From positions 186,001-250,000 of the forward strand of contig JBEKKS010000003.1 of NCBI GenBank assembly GCA_050010595.1: a DNA stretch of 64,000 bases, written 5' to 3'. Positions 32,238 to 41,583 of the stretch are shown here, piece after piece. Below the pieces are notes generated by a model. That model was not told where the DNA came from and did no database searches. It was given only the letters and a program-made list of their open reading frames with translations. The DNA is from Palsa-513 sp050010595. Its GTDB lineage: Bacteria; Actinomycetota; Thermoleophilia; Solirubrobacterales; Solirubrobacteraceae. Both the position numbers and the translations under genes were made by a program. Numbering within the stretch: position 1 is the first letter of the stretch; each line of letters opens with the position of its first letter.

Positions 32238-32791
32238 CCGAGCTGCCTGTGCTCGCGTTCGAGTCGCGCGCGCACTGGCGAGACTGGCTGGCGCGCGAGC
32301 ACTCCAGCTCGAGCGGGATCTGGCTGAAGATCGCCAAGAAGGACAGCGGGATCGCCTCGATCGATTACCAGCAGGCACTGGAGGAGGCGCTCTGCTTCGG
32401 CTGGATCGACGGACAGCGCGATCGCTTCGACGAGAACTGGTTCCTAACCCGCTTTACGCCGCGCAAGGCCACCAGCCGCTGGTCGGAGCGCAACTGCGGG
32501 CTGGCCGAGGCGCTCACCGAGCGCGGCCTGATGGCGCCCGCGGGACTCGCGGCGGTCGCCGCGGCAAAATCAGATGGACGCTGGGATGCGGCGTATCCGA
32601 GCCCGGCAAATGCCGCGGTCCCGCCCGACTTCCAAGCGGCGCTCGACGCAAACCCGAAAGCGGCGGAGCGCTTCGCGGCGCTCCCCTCGATGGGGCGCTA
32701 CAGGTTCATCTACCGGCTACACCACGTCAACGGGCCAGACGCTCGCGTGGAGCGCATAGCCCGCTACGTGGAGGAACTGCTGAACGACTAG
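32234..32791 (+). CDS. YdeI/OmdA-family protein
   Basis: 185 residues. Typical features: FESRAHWRDWLAREHSSSSG, EEALCFGWIDGQRDRFDENW, FTPRKATSRWSERN and C-terminal YRFIYRLHHV-like helix. Family members were linked to polymyxin/bacteriocin resistance in Salmonella and E. coli; the molecular role is unknown. GTG start. Its stop overlaps the convergent DUF6458 gene by four bases. Confidence 0.88.
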   Translation: MTELPVLAFESRAHWRDWLAREHSSSSGIWLKIAKKDSGIASIDYQQALEEALCFGWIDGQRDRFDENWFLTRFTPRKATSRWSERNCGLAEALTERGLMAPAGLAAVAAAKSDGRWDAAYPSPANAAVPPDFQAALDANPKAAERFAALPSMGRYRFIYRLHHVNGPDARVERIARYVEELLND

Positions 32792-33042
32792 GCCTGGGGC
32801 CCGCCGCGCTCCTCTTCGATGTAGCCGCCGTTGCCGTCGCTGGCGACGCGGCGCTGGCGGCGATAGCCCCCGCCGGACCCCCACGAACCCCAGAGGAACA
32901 GCGAAAGGAAAAGCCCTACCACGCCGACGATCATCAGGATCAGGCCGACCGAGTGCAGGTTGAACCCACTGGTCGAAACGGAAACCGCGAAGCGTAGAAC
33001 TGCCCCCACAGCGATCAAGACGATGCTCGTTCCAATGCTCAT
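32788..33042 (-). CDS. DUF6458-like two-helix membrane protein
   Basis: 84 residues: SIGTSIVLIAVGAVLRFAVS, then VGLILMIVGVVGLFLSLFLW and a glycine/arginine tail (GGGYRRQRRVASDGNGGY). The arrangement matches a small actinobacterial membrane family. GGAGGCGTG precedes the ATG, and a good SigB/SigF-type promoter sits 41 bases upstream. Stress-induced membrane protein by inference. Confidence 0.82.
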   Translation of the reverse strand: MSIGTSIVLIAVGAVLRFAVSVSTSGFNLHSVGLILMIVGVVGLFLSLFLWGSWGSGGGYRRQRRVASDGNGGYIEEERGGPQA

Positions 33043-33083
33043 CACGCCTCCTCTCTGCTGCCGGAATACCTCACGACAAGCTC

Positions 33084-33108
33084 CTACCCACATAGCGCGA
33101 GGGCAAAC
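33084..33108 (-). promoter_or_regulatory. SigB/SigF-type promoter of the DUF6458-like gene
   Basis: Minus strand GTTT (33105-33108), 15-base spacer, GGGTAG (33084-33089), 41 bases before the ATG at 33042. Confidence 0.75.
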
Positions 33109-33195
33109 CGGTCTTGCCGGCGCAGCGCCGCGGTCGTCGGCGCCGAGACCTGACGGGCAAGCGGCGCGGACGAACCCATAGGCTGAACGCACCGT

Positions 33196-34248
33196 GTGGG
33201 AAACGACGGGACAGCCGAGCCTGTGAGCGACTCCGACACTGCGGAGCCGATCGACCAACCGGAGGCGCAGGCACGACGCCTGCGCAATGGGACGATCGCG
33301 GCCGCCGTGCTCGGCGTGCTGATCGTCGCGCTGATCATCGCCGTCCCAGGACTGCACGGCGTCGGCCGTGTGGTCTCGCGGATGAACCCTGGCTGGCTGG
33401 CCGCCGCAATCGTTTTCGAGGTTCTCTCCTGCGTCGGCTACATCCTCGTGTTCCTCGGGATCTTCGAGCGCGTGTCGGCGCGATTCGGCGCGCGCGTCGC
33501 GATGACGGAAGTCGCGTTCGGCGCGGCAGTCTCACTCGGCGGAGCCGGCAGCCTGGTCGTCGGAGCCTGGCTGCTGCGCGACCGCGATCACGACTACGGC
33601 CTTGGTGAGATCGCCGAGCGTTCGGCGGTGCTGTTCCTGCTGACCAGCGCGATCAACGCGATCACCTTGATCGCCGCGGGTCTCCTGCTTGGGCTGGGCA
33701 TCCTGCCCGGGCCGAGAAATCCGCTGCTAACCCTGATACCGGCCGCGATCGTCATCGTGACCGTTGGGCTGTTCCTCGGATTGCCGCCGCTGAGCGACCG
33801 CATCGCAATGCTTCGCGGCACCGGTAAGCGCGCGGCGCTCGCGCGCGGCACAGCGCAGACGATCCGCGACACGCGCGCTGCGCTGTTCAGCCCAGACTGG
33901 CGGCTAGTCGGGGCGTTCGGCTACCTGTGGTTCAACATCGCCGTTATGTGGGCGTGCTTTCGCGCAACCGGATACACGCCGCCACTCGCGGTGATCGTTC
34001 TGGCCTACCAGATCGGCTGGCTCGCGAACGTACTTCCGGTCCCCGGGAGCGTCGGGGTGCTGGAGGGAAGCTTCGTCGGCATGTTCGTGCTCTACGGCGC
34101 GAAGGCGACGCCCGTCGCGGCGGTCTCCGTCGTCTACCACGCGATCACCCTGTGGATCCCACTTGCGTGGGGCACCGTCAGCTTCATCCGGCTACAGCGC
34201 GATCGCGCGCGCCCGGCAGCCCGCGTGCGTGCGAAAGGCGAGCGCTAG
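33196..34248 (+). CDS. Flippase-like integral membrane protein (UPF0104/LPG synthase TM family)
   Basis: 350 residues with eight or so helices. Family pattern: MNPGWLAAAIVFEVLSCVGY, AFGAAVSLGGAGSLVVGAWL, and the C-terminal YQIGWLANVLPVPGSVGVLE followed by GSFVGMFVLYGA. It corresponds to the lipid-handling half of MprF (PF03706) without the aminoacyl-transferase domain. Such stand-alone proteins are thought to flip or scaffold lipid-linked molecules. GTG start at 33196. Confidence 0.85.
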   Translation: MGNDGTAEPVSDSDTAEPIDQPEAQARRLRNGTIAAAVLGVLIVALIIAVPGLHGVGRVVSRMNPGWLAAAIVFEVLSCVGYILVFLGIFERVSARFGARVAMTEVAFGAAVSLGGAGSLVVGAWLLRDRDHDYGLGEIAERSAVLFLLTSAINAITLIAAGLLLGLGILPGPRNPLLTLIPAAIVIVTVGLFLGLPPLSDRIAMLRGTGKRAALARGTAQTIRDTRAALFSPDWRLVGAFGYLWFNIAVMWACFRATGYTPPLAVIVLAYQIGWLANVLPVPGSVGVLEGSFVGMFVLYGAKATPVAAVSVVYHAITLWIPLAWGTVSFIRLQRDRARPAARVRAKGER

Positions 34249-34353
34249 TCCCATCATGCTCGCCTCACCAGCCCAGCGCGCGGCTCCCGTTCGCTAGTCT
34301 CTCGCCCGCGCGGGCTCCGGCGCCGACCGGAAGCGCGTGCGGCAACCGCTCCC

Positions 34354-36207
34354 ATGCCCACCGACCACGGCGAGAACCGACGGCTCGACCGGCGCCGCGC
34401 CACCGCTGGCGTGGTGCTGGCGCTGGCGAGCGCTGTGCTGGCACTGGCCGGCTGCGCCAGCAGCGGTGCGGCAGACCCCAAGCTTCCACAGAGCGTGCCC
34501 GCCGCCGACACTGCAGCGGCCGCCGCGAACGCGATCACGGTGTCGCCGCTTCCGGGGACGAGCGACGCTTCACCGAGCACGCAGATCAGCTTCCTCGGCG
34601 GTGCCGGCACCACCGTGACGAACGTCAAGGTCGTCGGCTCGCTGAGCGGCTCGCACAGTGGCAGGCTGGAGGCCTACTCCACCGGTACCGGGGAGAGCTT
34701 CCTCCCCGCCAAGGCGTTCACGCAGGGCGAGACGGTCAGCGTCAGCGCGCTCGTAAACGGCGGCTCGGCAAGCGGACAGACGGTCCACACGGCTTTCACC
34801 GTTGCCCACCAGGCGCCGATCAACCAAGCGCAGTTCCCGCTCAAGCCCGGAAATCCGGCAGACGTTCAGCGCTACGACACCCTCCCGGGCCTCACACCAT
34901 CGAGCGTGCGGATCATCACTCCCGCGCAGCCTGGAGCGAGCCCTGGTGACCTCTTCCTCGCCCCCTACCAAGGCAAGGGCACGCCGGGTGTGATGATCGC
35001 AACGCAGAGCGGGCAGCTCGTTTGGTTCCACGCCGTGCCGCGCGGTGATTACGCAACCAACTTCCGGCCCCAGACCTACGACGGCCAGACCGTGCTGACC
35101 TGGTGGCAGGGCCGGGTGCTCGAGCTGGGCTTCGGCCAGGGCGAGGAGGAGATCTACTCCAGCTCCTACCAGCCCCTGGCGGTCGTGCGCGCGGGCAATG
35201 GCTACCGCGCCGACCTGCACGAGTTCCTGATCACGCCGCAGGGAACCGCCTGGCTCGACGCCTTCGACCCCGTCCAGCTCAATCTCGCAAAGCGCGGCGG
35301 GCTGGCCGACGAGTACGTCAACGACTCGATCGTTCAGGAGATCGACATCAAGACGGGCCTCGTGATGTACGAGTGGCATGCCTTCGGCCACATCTCGCTC
35401 GACGCCTCGCACTCCTCGATCCCGCACTCGACCGACTGGGACTACGTCCACATCAACTCGATCGACCCCGGAACCTCGGACGACCTACTGCTCTCCTCCC
35501 GCAACACGTGGGCCTTCTATGACGTGGACATCCACAGCGGCGCCTTCAACTGGCAAGTTGGCGGCGAGCACTCGAGCTTCACGCTCGGCCCAGGCGTCAA
35601 GTTCTACTGGCAACACGACGTGATGTGGGAGCCGAACGGACTGATCTCGGTCTTCGACAACGGGTCGTCGCCGCCCGAGGAGAAGCAGTCGCGTGGGCTG
35701 CTGCTCGACCCCAACCCGCAGACGCACACGGTGACCCTCGTCAAGGCCTTCACCAACCCGTCGCGCGCGCTGCTCACCTCGAGCCAAGGCGACCTGCTGA
35801 ACCTCGGTGACGGGAACTGGCTGATGGGCTACGGCGGACTACCCGACTTCACCGAGTACAACGCGAGCGGCCAGGTCCTGCTCGACGGTTCGCTCGGCCT
35901 CGACGTGCAGGACTTTCGCACCTACTTCGCGCCGTGGAGTGCGCAGCCGCAGACGCTGCCGGCGGTCGCGGCGCAGGCCGTAGCCGGCAAGCTGACCGTC
36001 GAGGCGAGCTGGAACGGCGCGACCGGCGTCAGCTCGTGGCGCGTCGCCGCCGGCAGTTCGCCGAGCGCGCTCTACAGCTCCACAACGTTGCCCGCGAGCG
36101 GGTTCCAGACAACCCTGCAGGCAACCGGCGGCCCGTACGTGCAAGTGACCGCGCTCGGAGCGAGCGGTCAGGTGCTCGCCAGCTCCGCCGTGATCCGCGC
36201 GAGCTAG
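34354..36207 (+). CDS. Arylsulfotransferase-family lipoprotein
   Basis: 617 residues. The signal ends in a lipobox (LALAGC, Cys 34). A short Ig-like region (~50-150) precedes an ASST beta-propeller (PF14269-like): LHEFLITPQGTAWLDAF, MYEWHAFGHISLDASH, DYVHINSIDPG, LLLSSRNTWAFYDVDIHSG and WQHDVMWEPNGLISVFDNG with the conserved His. ASST enzymes move sulfate between phenolic compounds; activity of this branch is unproven. It probably sits on the outer membrane-facing side of the cell membrane. Its last four bases overlap the sulfatase gene on the other strand. Confidence 0.83.
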   Translation: MPTDHGENRRLDRRRATAGVVLALASAVLALAGCASSGAADPKLPQSVPAADTAAAAANAITVSPLPGTSDASPSTQISFLGGAGTTVTNVKVVGSLSGSHSGRLEAYSTGTGESFLPAKAFTQGETVSVSALVNGGSASGQTVHTAFTVAHQAPINQAQFPLKPGNPADVQRYDTLPGLTPSSVRIITPAQPGASPGDLFLAPYQGKGTPGVMIATQSGQLVWFHAVPRGDYATNFRPQTYDGQTVLTWWQGRVLELGFGQGEEEIYSSSYQPLAVVRAGNGYRADLHEFLITPQGTAWLDAFDPVQLNLAKRGGLADEYVNDSIVQEIDIKTGLVMYEWHAFGHISLDASHSSIPHSTDWDYVHINSIDPGTSDDLLLSSRNTWAFYDVDIHSGAFNWQVGGEHSSFTLGPGVKFYWQHDVMWEPNGLISVFDNGSSPPEEKQSRGLLLDPNPQTHTVTLVKAFTNPSRALLTSSQGDLLNLGDGNWLMGYGGLPDFTEYNASGQVLLDGSLGLDVQDFRTYFAPWSAQPQTLPAVAAQAVAGKLTVEASWNGATGVSSWRVAAGSSPSALYSSTTLPASGFQTTLQATGGPYVQVTALGASGQVLASSAVIRAS

Positions 36208-38006
36208 CGCTTGTGGTGGTGCTTCTTCGGCGGGGCGCCGAAGAGGCCGCCGAGATCGCCGCTGACAATCTGTTCGAGCTCGCGACGGCGACGGGCCGCC
36301 GTCGCGCTGGCGGCGTCGGACTCGCTCTTGAAGTAGTCGACGAAGCCGTCCCGCTGCGCGTCGCGTAGTGCCCTCGGCAGGTCCTCGTGCAGCTCGTCGC
36401 GCAGAGCGGCAGCGAGCGTCGCGCGCAGGCCCGGCTCGAGGCTGCTACGCCCGGCAGCGTTGTCGATCTCGAGCCGCCCCGCCGACGTCGCGTAGTCATA
36501 GAGCTCGAGATCCTCTGCGGCTGTGAGCGGCTCGATCGTGCCCCGGCGCCAGTGCGAGTAGACGCCGTACTTCGCGGCGTGCGTCATCAGCCCAACGACG
36601 TGCAATGGCGCCGCCGCCGAGTAGGGCTCGAGCGCGAACTCGGTGACGATCTCATCGGTCGCATGCAGCGCGTAGGGGCGCCCGGGAGCCAACGGGTTGC
36701 GCAGGATCGTCGCGAGATCCGCGCGGCTCGCCAGATGCGCATAGCCCGAGTCGCGGCGCCAGCTGCTGCCGCCGGTCGCGAGCGTGAGCATCAGCGGAAC
36801 GATGTCCACGCTCGAGCTGATCTGGGTGCGTGTCAACTGGCTCGCGGTTGTCGTGACGGCGCGCAGATCGTTGACGATCAACGGGACGTTGATGCCCTCC
36901 TCGTAGAGCCCCGCCCCCTTTCCGCGCAGTCCGTGCGAGGCACCGTACTCACCGTGATCGGCGGTGAAGATGACGACCGTGTTATCCGCCGCCGCGGGGT
37001 GGTTAGCGAGCGCGGCCAGGACCCGCCCGATCTGCGCATCGACCGCCGTCTGCAGCTTCACGTAGAGGTCGAGGAAGGGCAGCCAGGCGGGGAGCAGCTC
37101 ACGTCCGCTGTAGGGCACATCGCCAAAGGACAGGTCGCCCGTCTGTTGCAACGAGAGCTGTACCGCCGGCTTGTGGCGCGCGACGAGCTGAGCCGGCGTC
37201 TCGAAGTTCGCCGGCATGCCCTTGATCAGCGAGGGCGCGGATACCTCGTTGGGGAAGACCTCGGTCCAGCGGTACCACCAGGCGATGTCATGCGGGTTGA
37301 CGAACGAGACGGTGGCGCACCACGGCTGCTTGTTGCCCTCCGCCGCATACCACGCGAGAAACTGGTCGGCGACGAGCGGATCGGCATGCCAGCCCTGCGC
37401 CGGCCCGCCGTTGGGCGAGGGGTAGGTGCCACCTGTGAAGTCATACGCAGCAAGCGCTGGCGGCCCGTCGATGTCGTTCCACCGACGGTCGCCGCGCGTC
37501 AGGTGCCACTTGCCGTAGTAGTAGGTCTTGTAACCAAGGGCGCGCAGCAGGCTGCCCCAGGTCTGGAACTTCGGCGACAGCGTGCTGACGCCCGTGATCA
37601 TGCACCCGGTCTGGTGCGTGTGAAGGCCGGTCAGGAGCGCGGAGCGCGACGGCGTACAGTCGTTGGCCGCCGTGTAGTGGCGCGAGAAGCTGACCCCGTT
37701 CGAGCGCAGGCGCGCGACGTTAGGTGCAAAGCCGATCGTCGGCCCGGCGGCGCCGAACCAGCGCGGGTAGCGCATCTGGTCGACGAGGATCACGAGGATG
37801 TTCGGCGGCTGCGAGGCCCGCGGCAGACGCCTGCGGCTCGCACCGAAGGCCGGCGCGGGAGCCAGCAGCGCAGCGCTGAGCGCGGCGCTGCGCGCGATGA
37901 ACCGCCGCCGATCGAAGCGCTCGCCGGCCACTCCAGGAGTAGCGCCTGCGGCTTCGCCGCGAGCGTCGTCGCGCTCAGGAGTCAGGGAGTTGGTAGAGCA
38001 GGCCAT
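36204..38006 (-). CDS. Tat-exported sulfatase
   Basis: 600 residues. A Tat signal (DRRRFIARSAALSAALLAPA) precedes an alkaline-phosphatase-fold sulfatase: PPNILVILVDQMRYPRWFG, the formylglycine motif CTPSRSALLTG, GYKTYYYGKWHLTRG and TVVIFTADHGEYGASHG. The cysteine of CTPSR must be converted to formylglycine by a maturase. It hydrolyses sulfate esters outside the cytoplasm. It overlaps the GT39 gene by 32 bases upstream and the arylsulfotransferase by four bases at its 3' end. Confidence 0.92.
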   Translation of the reverse strand: MACSTNSLTPERDDARGEAAGATPGVAGERFDRRRFIARSAALSAALLAPAPAFGASRRRLPRASQPPNILVILVDQMRYPRWFGAAGPTIGFAPNVARLRSNGVSFSRHYTAANDCTPSRSALLTGLHTHQTGCMITGVSTLSPKFQTWGSLLRALGYKTYYYGKWHLTRGDRRWNDIDGPPALAAYDFTGGTYPSPNGGPAQGWHADPLVADQFLAWYAAEGNKQPWCATVSFVNPHDIAWWYRWTEVFPNEVSAPSLIKGMPANFETPAQLVARHKPAVQLSLQQTGDLSFGDVPYSGRELLPAWLPFLDLYVKLQTAVDAQIGRVLAALANHPAAADNTVVIFTADHGEYGASHGLRGKGAGLYEEGINVPLIVNDLRAVTTTASQLTRTQISSSVDIVPLMLTLATGGSSWRRDSGYAHLASRADLATILRNPLAPGRPYALHATDEIVTEFALEPYSAAAPLHVVGLMTHAAKYGVYSHWRRGTIEPLTAAEDLELYDYATSAGRLEIDNAAGRSSLEPGLRATLAAALRDELHEDLPRALRDAQRDGFVDYFKSESDAASATAARRRRELEQIVSGDLGGLFGAPPKKHHHKR

Positions 38007-39777
38007 CCTTGGTGGGCAAACCTAGCTTTGCAGTTACGTCGGTTGCATGCGCCCGCACCCACTCGTCAGCCGCCGAGCATGCGGGCAGCGTCGCATAGCT
38101 CCGACCAGGACAGATCCCCTCGGTGAAGACATAGCGGACGGCGCCCTGGGCGGCGTCGCGGCGCAGCTGCGCGAGCGTCACGAGCGGCCGCGCATCGAGC
38201 GAAGTGAGCATCAGGACGGGGCGCGCGTCCTTGGCGATCAACGGTGCCGCGAGCGTCGGAGCGCTGACCGCAGCCTCGTAGCGGGCCCCGTCCTGGTGAC
38301 TTTCAAGGAAGACCGAGAGCGCGTTCACCAAGCCCGGTGCGACGGTCACCTCGGCCGCCTGGACCGTGCTGTCATCGCGGATGACACGCAGGTCGTCGTC
38401 GAGCAGAACAAGCGCCAGGACCGCCACCAGGAGGGCCGTGGCGACGGTCGGCGCGGTGCACCAGCGCGGCAGGTGCTGCGCCCGCCGCTGGGCGAGCGCG
38501 ACGGCGCCGACAGCCAGCGCGACGCAGGCGAGCACAACTACGTAGATGCCGGCACGGGCGATCCGACCGCTGCCGGCAGCCGACTCGATGACGCAGACGA
38601 GCATTAGACCCGGCAGCGCGAGCGCCCATGCCCGCGAGCGCGCAGCGCGCCGCGCGAGAACGACGAAGGCGACGCCGAGCGTCGCGGCGACCGCCGGCGT
38701 GAAGGCCTCGAGGTAGCGGGGATGGGTGCGGCTCGAGAAGCTAAAGAGGACGTAGCCAAGCCCGAGCCAGACCGCGAGCCCCGCGAGCGCTCCACGCTCG
38801 ACCCGGCGCGCGGGCCAGCGTCGCGGCGCAAGTGCCGCCAGGCCGAGCACGATCGCCGCGAACAGCGCGGTGCCGATCAGGCCGCCGTAGTCGATCTCAT
38901 TGTGCGCAAACAGGCGCAGCGGGCCCGCCGGCGAGAGCACGGCAGAGACGAGCAGCGATCCAGCTGCGTGAACGAGCAGCGGACTCGTGGCGAGACCGGT
39001 GACGCGATCGATGCCGTTGTAGACGAAGACCGCATTCCAGATGCTCCCGTTGGTCGAGCCGACTGGCCATGGCCGATCGTGGCTCGGCGTGAGCGAGACG
39101 AAGACGAGCCAGACACACGCGACCGCGGCGAAAACAACCGCGGCGAGCGCGAGCCGCCGCAGGCGCCGCTCGCGAGTCGCCAGCCAGTAGAACAGCGCGA
39201 ATGCGGGTAACGGCACCAATGCTTCGAAGAGCTTGACGTTGAAGGCGAGGCCGAGCATGACGCCGGCTCCGAGCAGCCAACCCAGCCGGCGGCGCGTGAC
39301 CGCGATGACAAGGAGCCACGCGGTGGCGACGAGCATCGCGCCCATCAGCGAGTCCATCGTGTCGCTGCGCGAGCTGACGACGCTCAGCGGCAGGATCGCG
39401 AGCACGAGCGCGCTCCCAAGCCCCGCGAGGCGGCCGGCGACGCGCCGCACCGTGTCGTAGAGGAGCGGCACGGCGGCGGTGCCGCCCAGCGCCTCAGGCA
39501 GCTTCAGAGCGGTCGGTCCGAAGCCGAGAAGCTTGACCGAGATCACCTGCAACCAGAGATCGAGCGGTGGCTTGTCGATCGCGAGGCTCGCGCCCGGATC
39601 AAGCGCGCCGTAGAGGAAATTGTGCAGCGAGAGCGTCATCGAACGCACCGCAGCGTCGTAGAACTCGTCCTCCGGCACACGCCCGAGACGAGTCACGCGG
39701 AGCGCCAGCGCGAGCAGCGTGACGGCGGCTACGGCGACCGTCACGAGGCGGTCGCGGCGCGCGGCCACGAACTGCAT
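37975..39777 (-). CDS. GT39/ArnT-like membrane glycosyltransferase
   Basis: 600 residues with about twelve membrane helices. Family pattern near the N-terminus: RVPEDEFYDAAVRSMTLSLH, GASLAIDKPPLDLWLQVISV (DKPPL motif), SVVSSRSDTMDSLMGAMLVA; a C-terminal soluble domain follows (GICPGRSYATLPACSA). Enzymes of this group take a sugar from a polyprenyl-phosphate donor to an acceptor outside the membrane. The ATG at 39777 overlaps the GtrA stop (TGATG); together with GT2 at 40365 it can make and use the lipid-linked sugar. Confidence 0.88.
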   Translation of the reverse strand: MQFVAARRDRLVTVAVAAVTLLALALRVTRLGRVPEDEFYDAAVRSMTLSLHNFLYGALDPGASLAIDKPPLDLWLQVISVKLLGFGPTALKLPEALGGTAAVPLLYDTVRRVAGRLAGLGSALVLAILPLSVVSSRSDTMDSLMGAMLVATAWLLVIAVTRRRLGWLLGAGVMLGLAFNVKLFEALVPLPAFALFYWLATRERRLRRLALAAVVFAAVACVWLVFVSLTPSHDRPWPVGSTNGSIWNAVFVYNGIDRVTGLATSPLLVHAAGSLLVSAVLSPAGPLRLFAHNEIDYGGLIGTALFAAIVLGLAALAPRRWPARRVERGALAGLAVWLGLGYVLFSFSSRTHPRYLEAFTPAVAATLGVAFVVLARRAARSRAWALALPGLMLVCVIESAAGSGRIARAGIYVVVLACVALAVGAVALAQRRAQHLPRWCTAPTVATALLVAVLALVLLDDDLRVIRDDSTVQAAEVTVAPGLVNALSVFLESHQDGARYEAAVSAPTLAAPLIAKDARPVLMLTSLDARPLVTLAQLRRDAAQGAVRYVFTEGICPGRSYATLPACSAADEWVRAHATDVTAKLGLPTKDGLLYQLPDS

Positions 39778-40229
39778 CAGGACGGCAACTGGCCCGGGAT
39801 CTCCACCATCGGGCCCTTGCCGCCGAATGTCCAAACGCGGTTGATGAAGAACGTGACCAGGACGACGGGCACGGTCAGGATCGCCTGCGCCGCGATCTTG
39901 CCAACGTGCGCGTCGTGCACGAGCACGTAGAGGAGCCCCTCGTTCGCAAGGATTGCGCCGACCTGCACGACCGCAAAGCGCGTACCCGAGTGCGCGTGCG
40001 AGAGGTGCGCCGCCTGGAAGGTCCAGTGCCGGTTCAGCAGGTAGCTGTTGAGCCCCCCGAGTGCGTAGCCGATCGGCAACGACACGAGATACGGCACGCC
40101 GAGCAGCTTCACGCACAGCGCGTAGGTCGCGAGCGTGATCAACGTGTTCGAGGCGCCGACCAGCCCGTACTTGACGAACTGGACGACGTCCGCCGGCTCG
40201 AGTCTCCGGCGCTTGCGGGCGTCGCTCAT
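39777..40229 (-). CDS. GtrA-family membrane protein
   Basis: 150 residues, four helices: VVQFVKYGLVGASNTLITLA, GYALGGLNSYLLNRHWTFQA, the strongly conserved NSYLLNRHWTF motif and C-terminal VTFFINRVWTFGGKG. GtrA-type proteins are thought to flip polyprenyl-phosphate sugars. Divergent from the GT2 gene, which would make the lipid-linked sugar, and coupled to the GT39 gene that would use it. Confidence 0.92.
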   Translation of the reverse strand: MSDARKRRRLEPADVVQFVKYGLVGASNTLITLATYALCVKLLGVPYLVSLPIGYALGGLNSYLLNRHWTFQAAHLSHAHSGTRFAVVQVGAILANEGLLYVLVHDAHVGKIAAQAILTVPVVLVTFFINRVWTFGGKGPMVEIPGQLPS

Positions 40230-40364
40230 CGGCGTACAGGATGGCGGATCGAACGCCCAGGCCGTCTTTAGCCGACGTTGCTCTACAAACTGTTAGCTTC
40301 GCTCAACAAATCGTCCGGGACCCGACTGCTCGGGGTACCCTTCAAGGTCGCGGGACTTCCGCAA

Positions 40365-41387
40365 ATGACAAGCTCAGCAGTGACGCCTGAAACCTCCAAG
40401 CGCAGACTCGATCTGCTCAGCGTTTGCGCTCCCGTCTACAACGAAGAGGAGCTCGTCGCGGAGTTCTACGCGCGCGCGACCGCGGCGCTCGACGACCTCG
40501 CACAGGGCTTTGACTACGAACTGATCGTCGTCAACGACGGGTCGAAGGACCGCACCGGCGAGATCCTCGACCGCCTCGCCGAAGGCGATCCGCGCCTGCG
40601 TGTAGTCCACCTCTCGCGCAACTTCGGCCACCAGCCGGCCCTCACCGCAGGCCTCGAGCATGCGCGAGGCGACGCAGTCGTGATGCTCGACGCCGACCTC
40701 CAGGACCCGCCGGAGCTGATCGGCAAGATGGTCGAGCGCTGGCGCGAGGGCTCTGACGTCGTCTACATGGTCCGCGAAGCGCGCGAGGGCGAGTCCTACT
40801 TCAAGCTCGCCACGGCGCGCTGGTTCTACCGCCTCTTCCGCGCGCTCGCGAACGTCGAGCTGACCGCCAACTCGGGCGACTTTCGCCTGCTCGACCGGCG
40901 CGCGCTGGACGCGCTGCTCTCGATGGGCGAGCGCAGTCGCTTCCTGCGCGGAATGACCGTCTGGGTTGGCTTCACCCAGTCAGCGATCCCCTACCACCGC
41001 GACGCGCGCTACGCGGGCGAGACGAAGTATCCACTGAGCAAGATGCTGCGCTTCTCCTTCGACGCGATCGCGTCCTTCTCACACAAGCCGCTGCAGCTCT
41101 CGATGTACCTCGGCTTCCTGATCTCGACGATCGCGCTGCTCGCGATCCCCGTCGTGATCGGCCTGCGCATCGCACACTCCTACCTCCCCGGCTTCGGCTC
41201 GCTGACGATCGCAGTCCTGCTGCTCGGCGGCATCCAGCTGATCGCGATCGGCGTGATCGGCGAATACGTCGCACGGATCTACGACGAGGTCAAGCGGCGG
41301 CCGCTCTACGTCGTGCGCGAGCAGCGCAACGAGCCGCTTTCGCTCAGCACGCGCGAAGACGTGCACGAGGTCGAGTCGGTCAAGTAG
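40365..41387 (+). CDS. GT2 polyprenyl-phosphate sugar synthase (GtrB/DPM1-like)
   Basis: 340 residues: GT-A core SVCAPVYNEEELVAEFYARA, ELIVVNDGSKDRTGEIL, HLSRNFGHQPALTAGLEHAR and DADLQDPPELIGKMVERWRE; then two C-terminal membrane helices (YLGFLISTIALLAIPVVIGL, ILLLGG-like). It should transfer glucose or mannose from NDP-sugar to undecaprenyl phosphate. ATG at 40365 suits the domain; an in-frame start exists at 40278. Confidence 0.93.
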   Translation: MTSSAVTPETSKRRLDLLSVCAPVYNEEELVAEFYARATAALDDLAQGFDYELIVVNDGSKDRTGEILDRLAEGDPRLRVVHLSRNFGHQPALTAGLEHARGDAVVMLDADLQDPPELIGKMVERWREGSDVVYMVREAREGESYFKLATARWFYRLFRALANVELTANSGDFRLLDRRALDALLSMGERSRFLRGMTVWVGFTQSAIPYHRDARYAGETKYPLSKMLRFSFDAIASFSHKPLQLSMYLGFLISTIALLAIPVVIGLRIAHSYLPGFGSLTIAVLLLGGIQLIAIGVIGEYVARIYDEVKRRPLYVVREQRNEPLSLSTREDVHEVESVK

Positions 41388-41454
41388 TACCGGGGGCGGC
41401 ACCCGCTCACTTAGGGCATAGGCATGCGCCGGCGCCTCAATATTGTTCGTCGGG

Positions 41455-41583
41455 ATGACGCGAGCGCCGCGCGTGTTGCTGCTGCTCGCCTGCTGCCTGT
41501 CGCTCGCGATCACGAGCAGCACGCGCCAGTTCGGCAACGCGATCGGCGTGGCTGTCAGCGGCTCGATCTTGACGAGCCTTGCT
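41455..41583 (+). pseudogene. Remnant of a DHA2-type MFS exporter
   Basis: The frame gives LLLACCLSLAITSSTRQFGN followed by AIGVAVSGSILTSLAG. The latter is the conserved TM11-13 motif of EmrB/QacA exporters (compare the intact protein at 46479: STVQQ-type VGGAIGVAIATT). Only about 40 codons remain and they are antisense to the end of the DUF1697 gene. Confidence 0.55.

Noticed and set aside
36387..38126. 579-codon plus-strand frame opposite the sulfatase
   Set aside because: Shadow; the sulfatase frame has the CTPSR site and a Tat signal.
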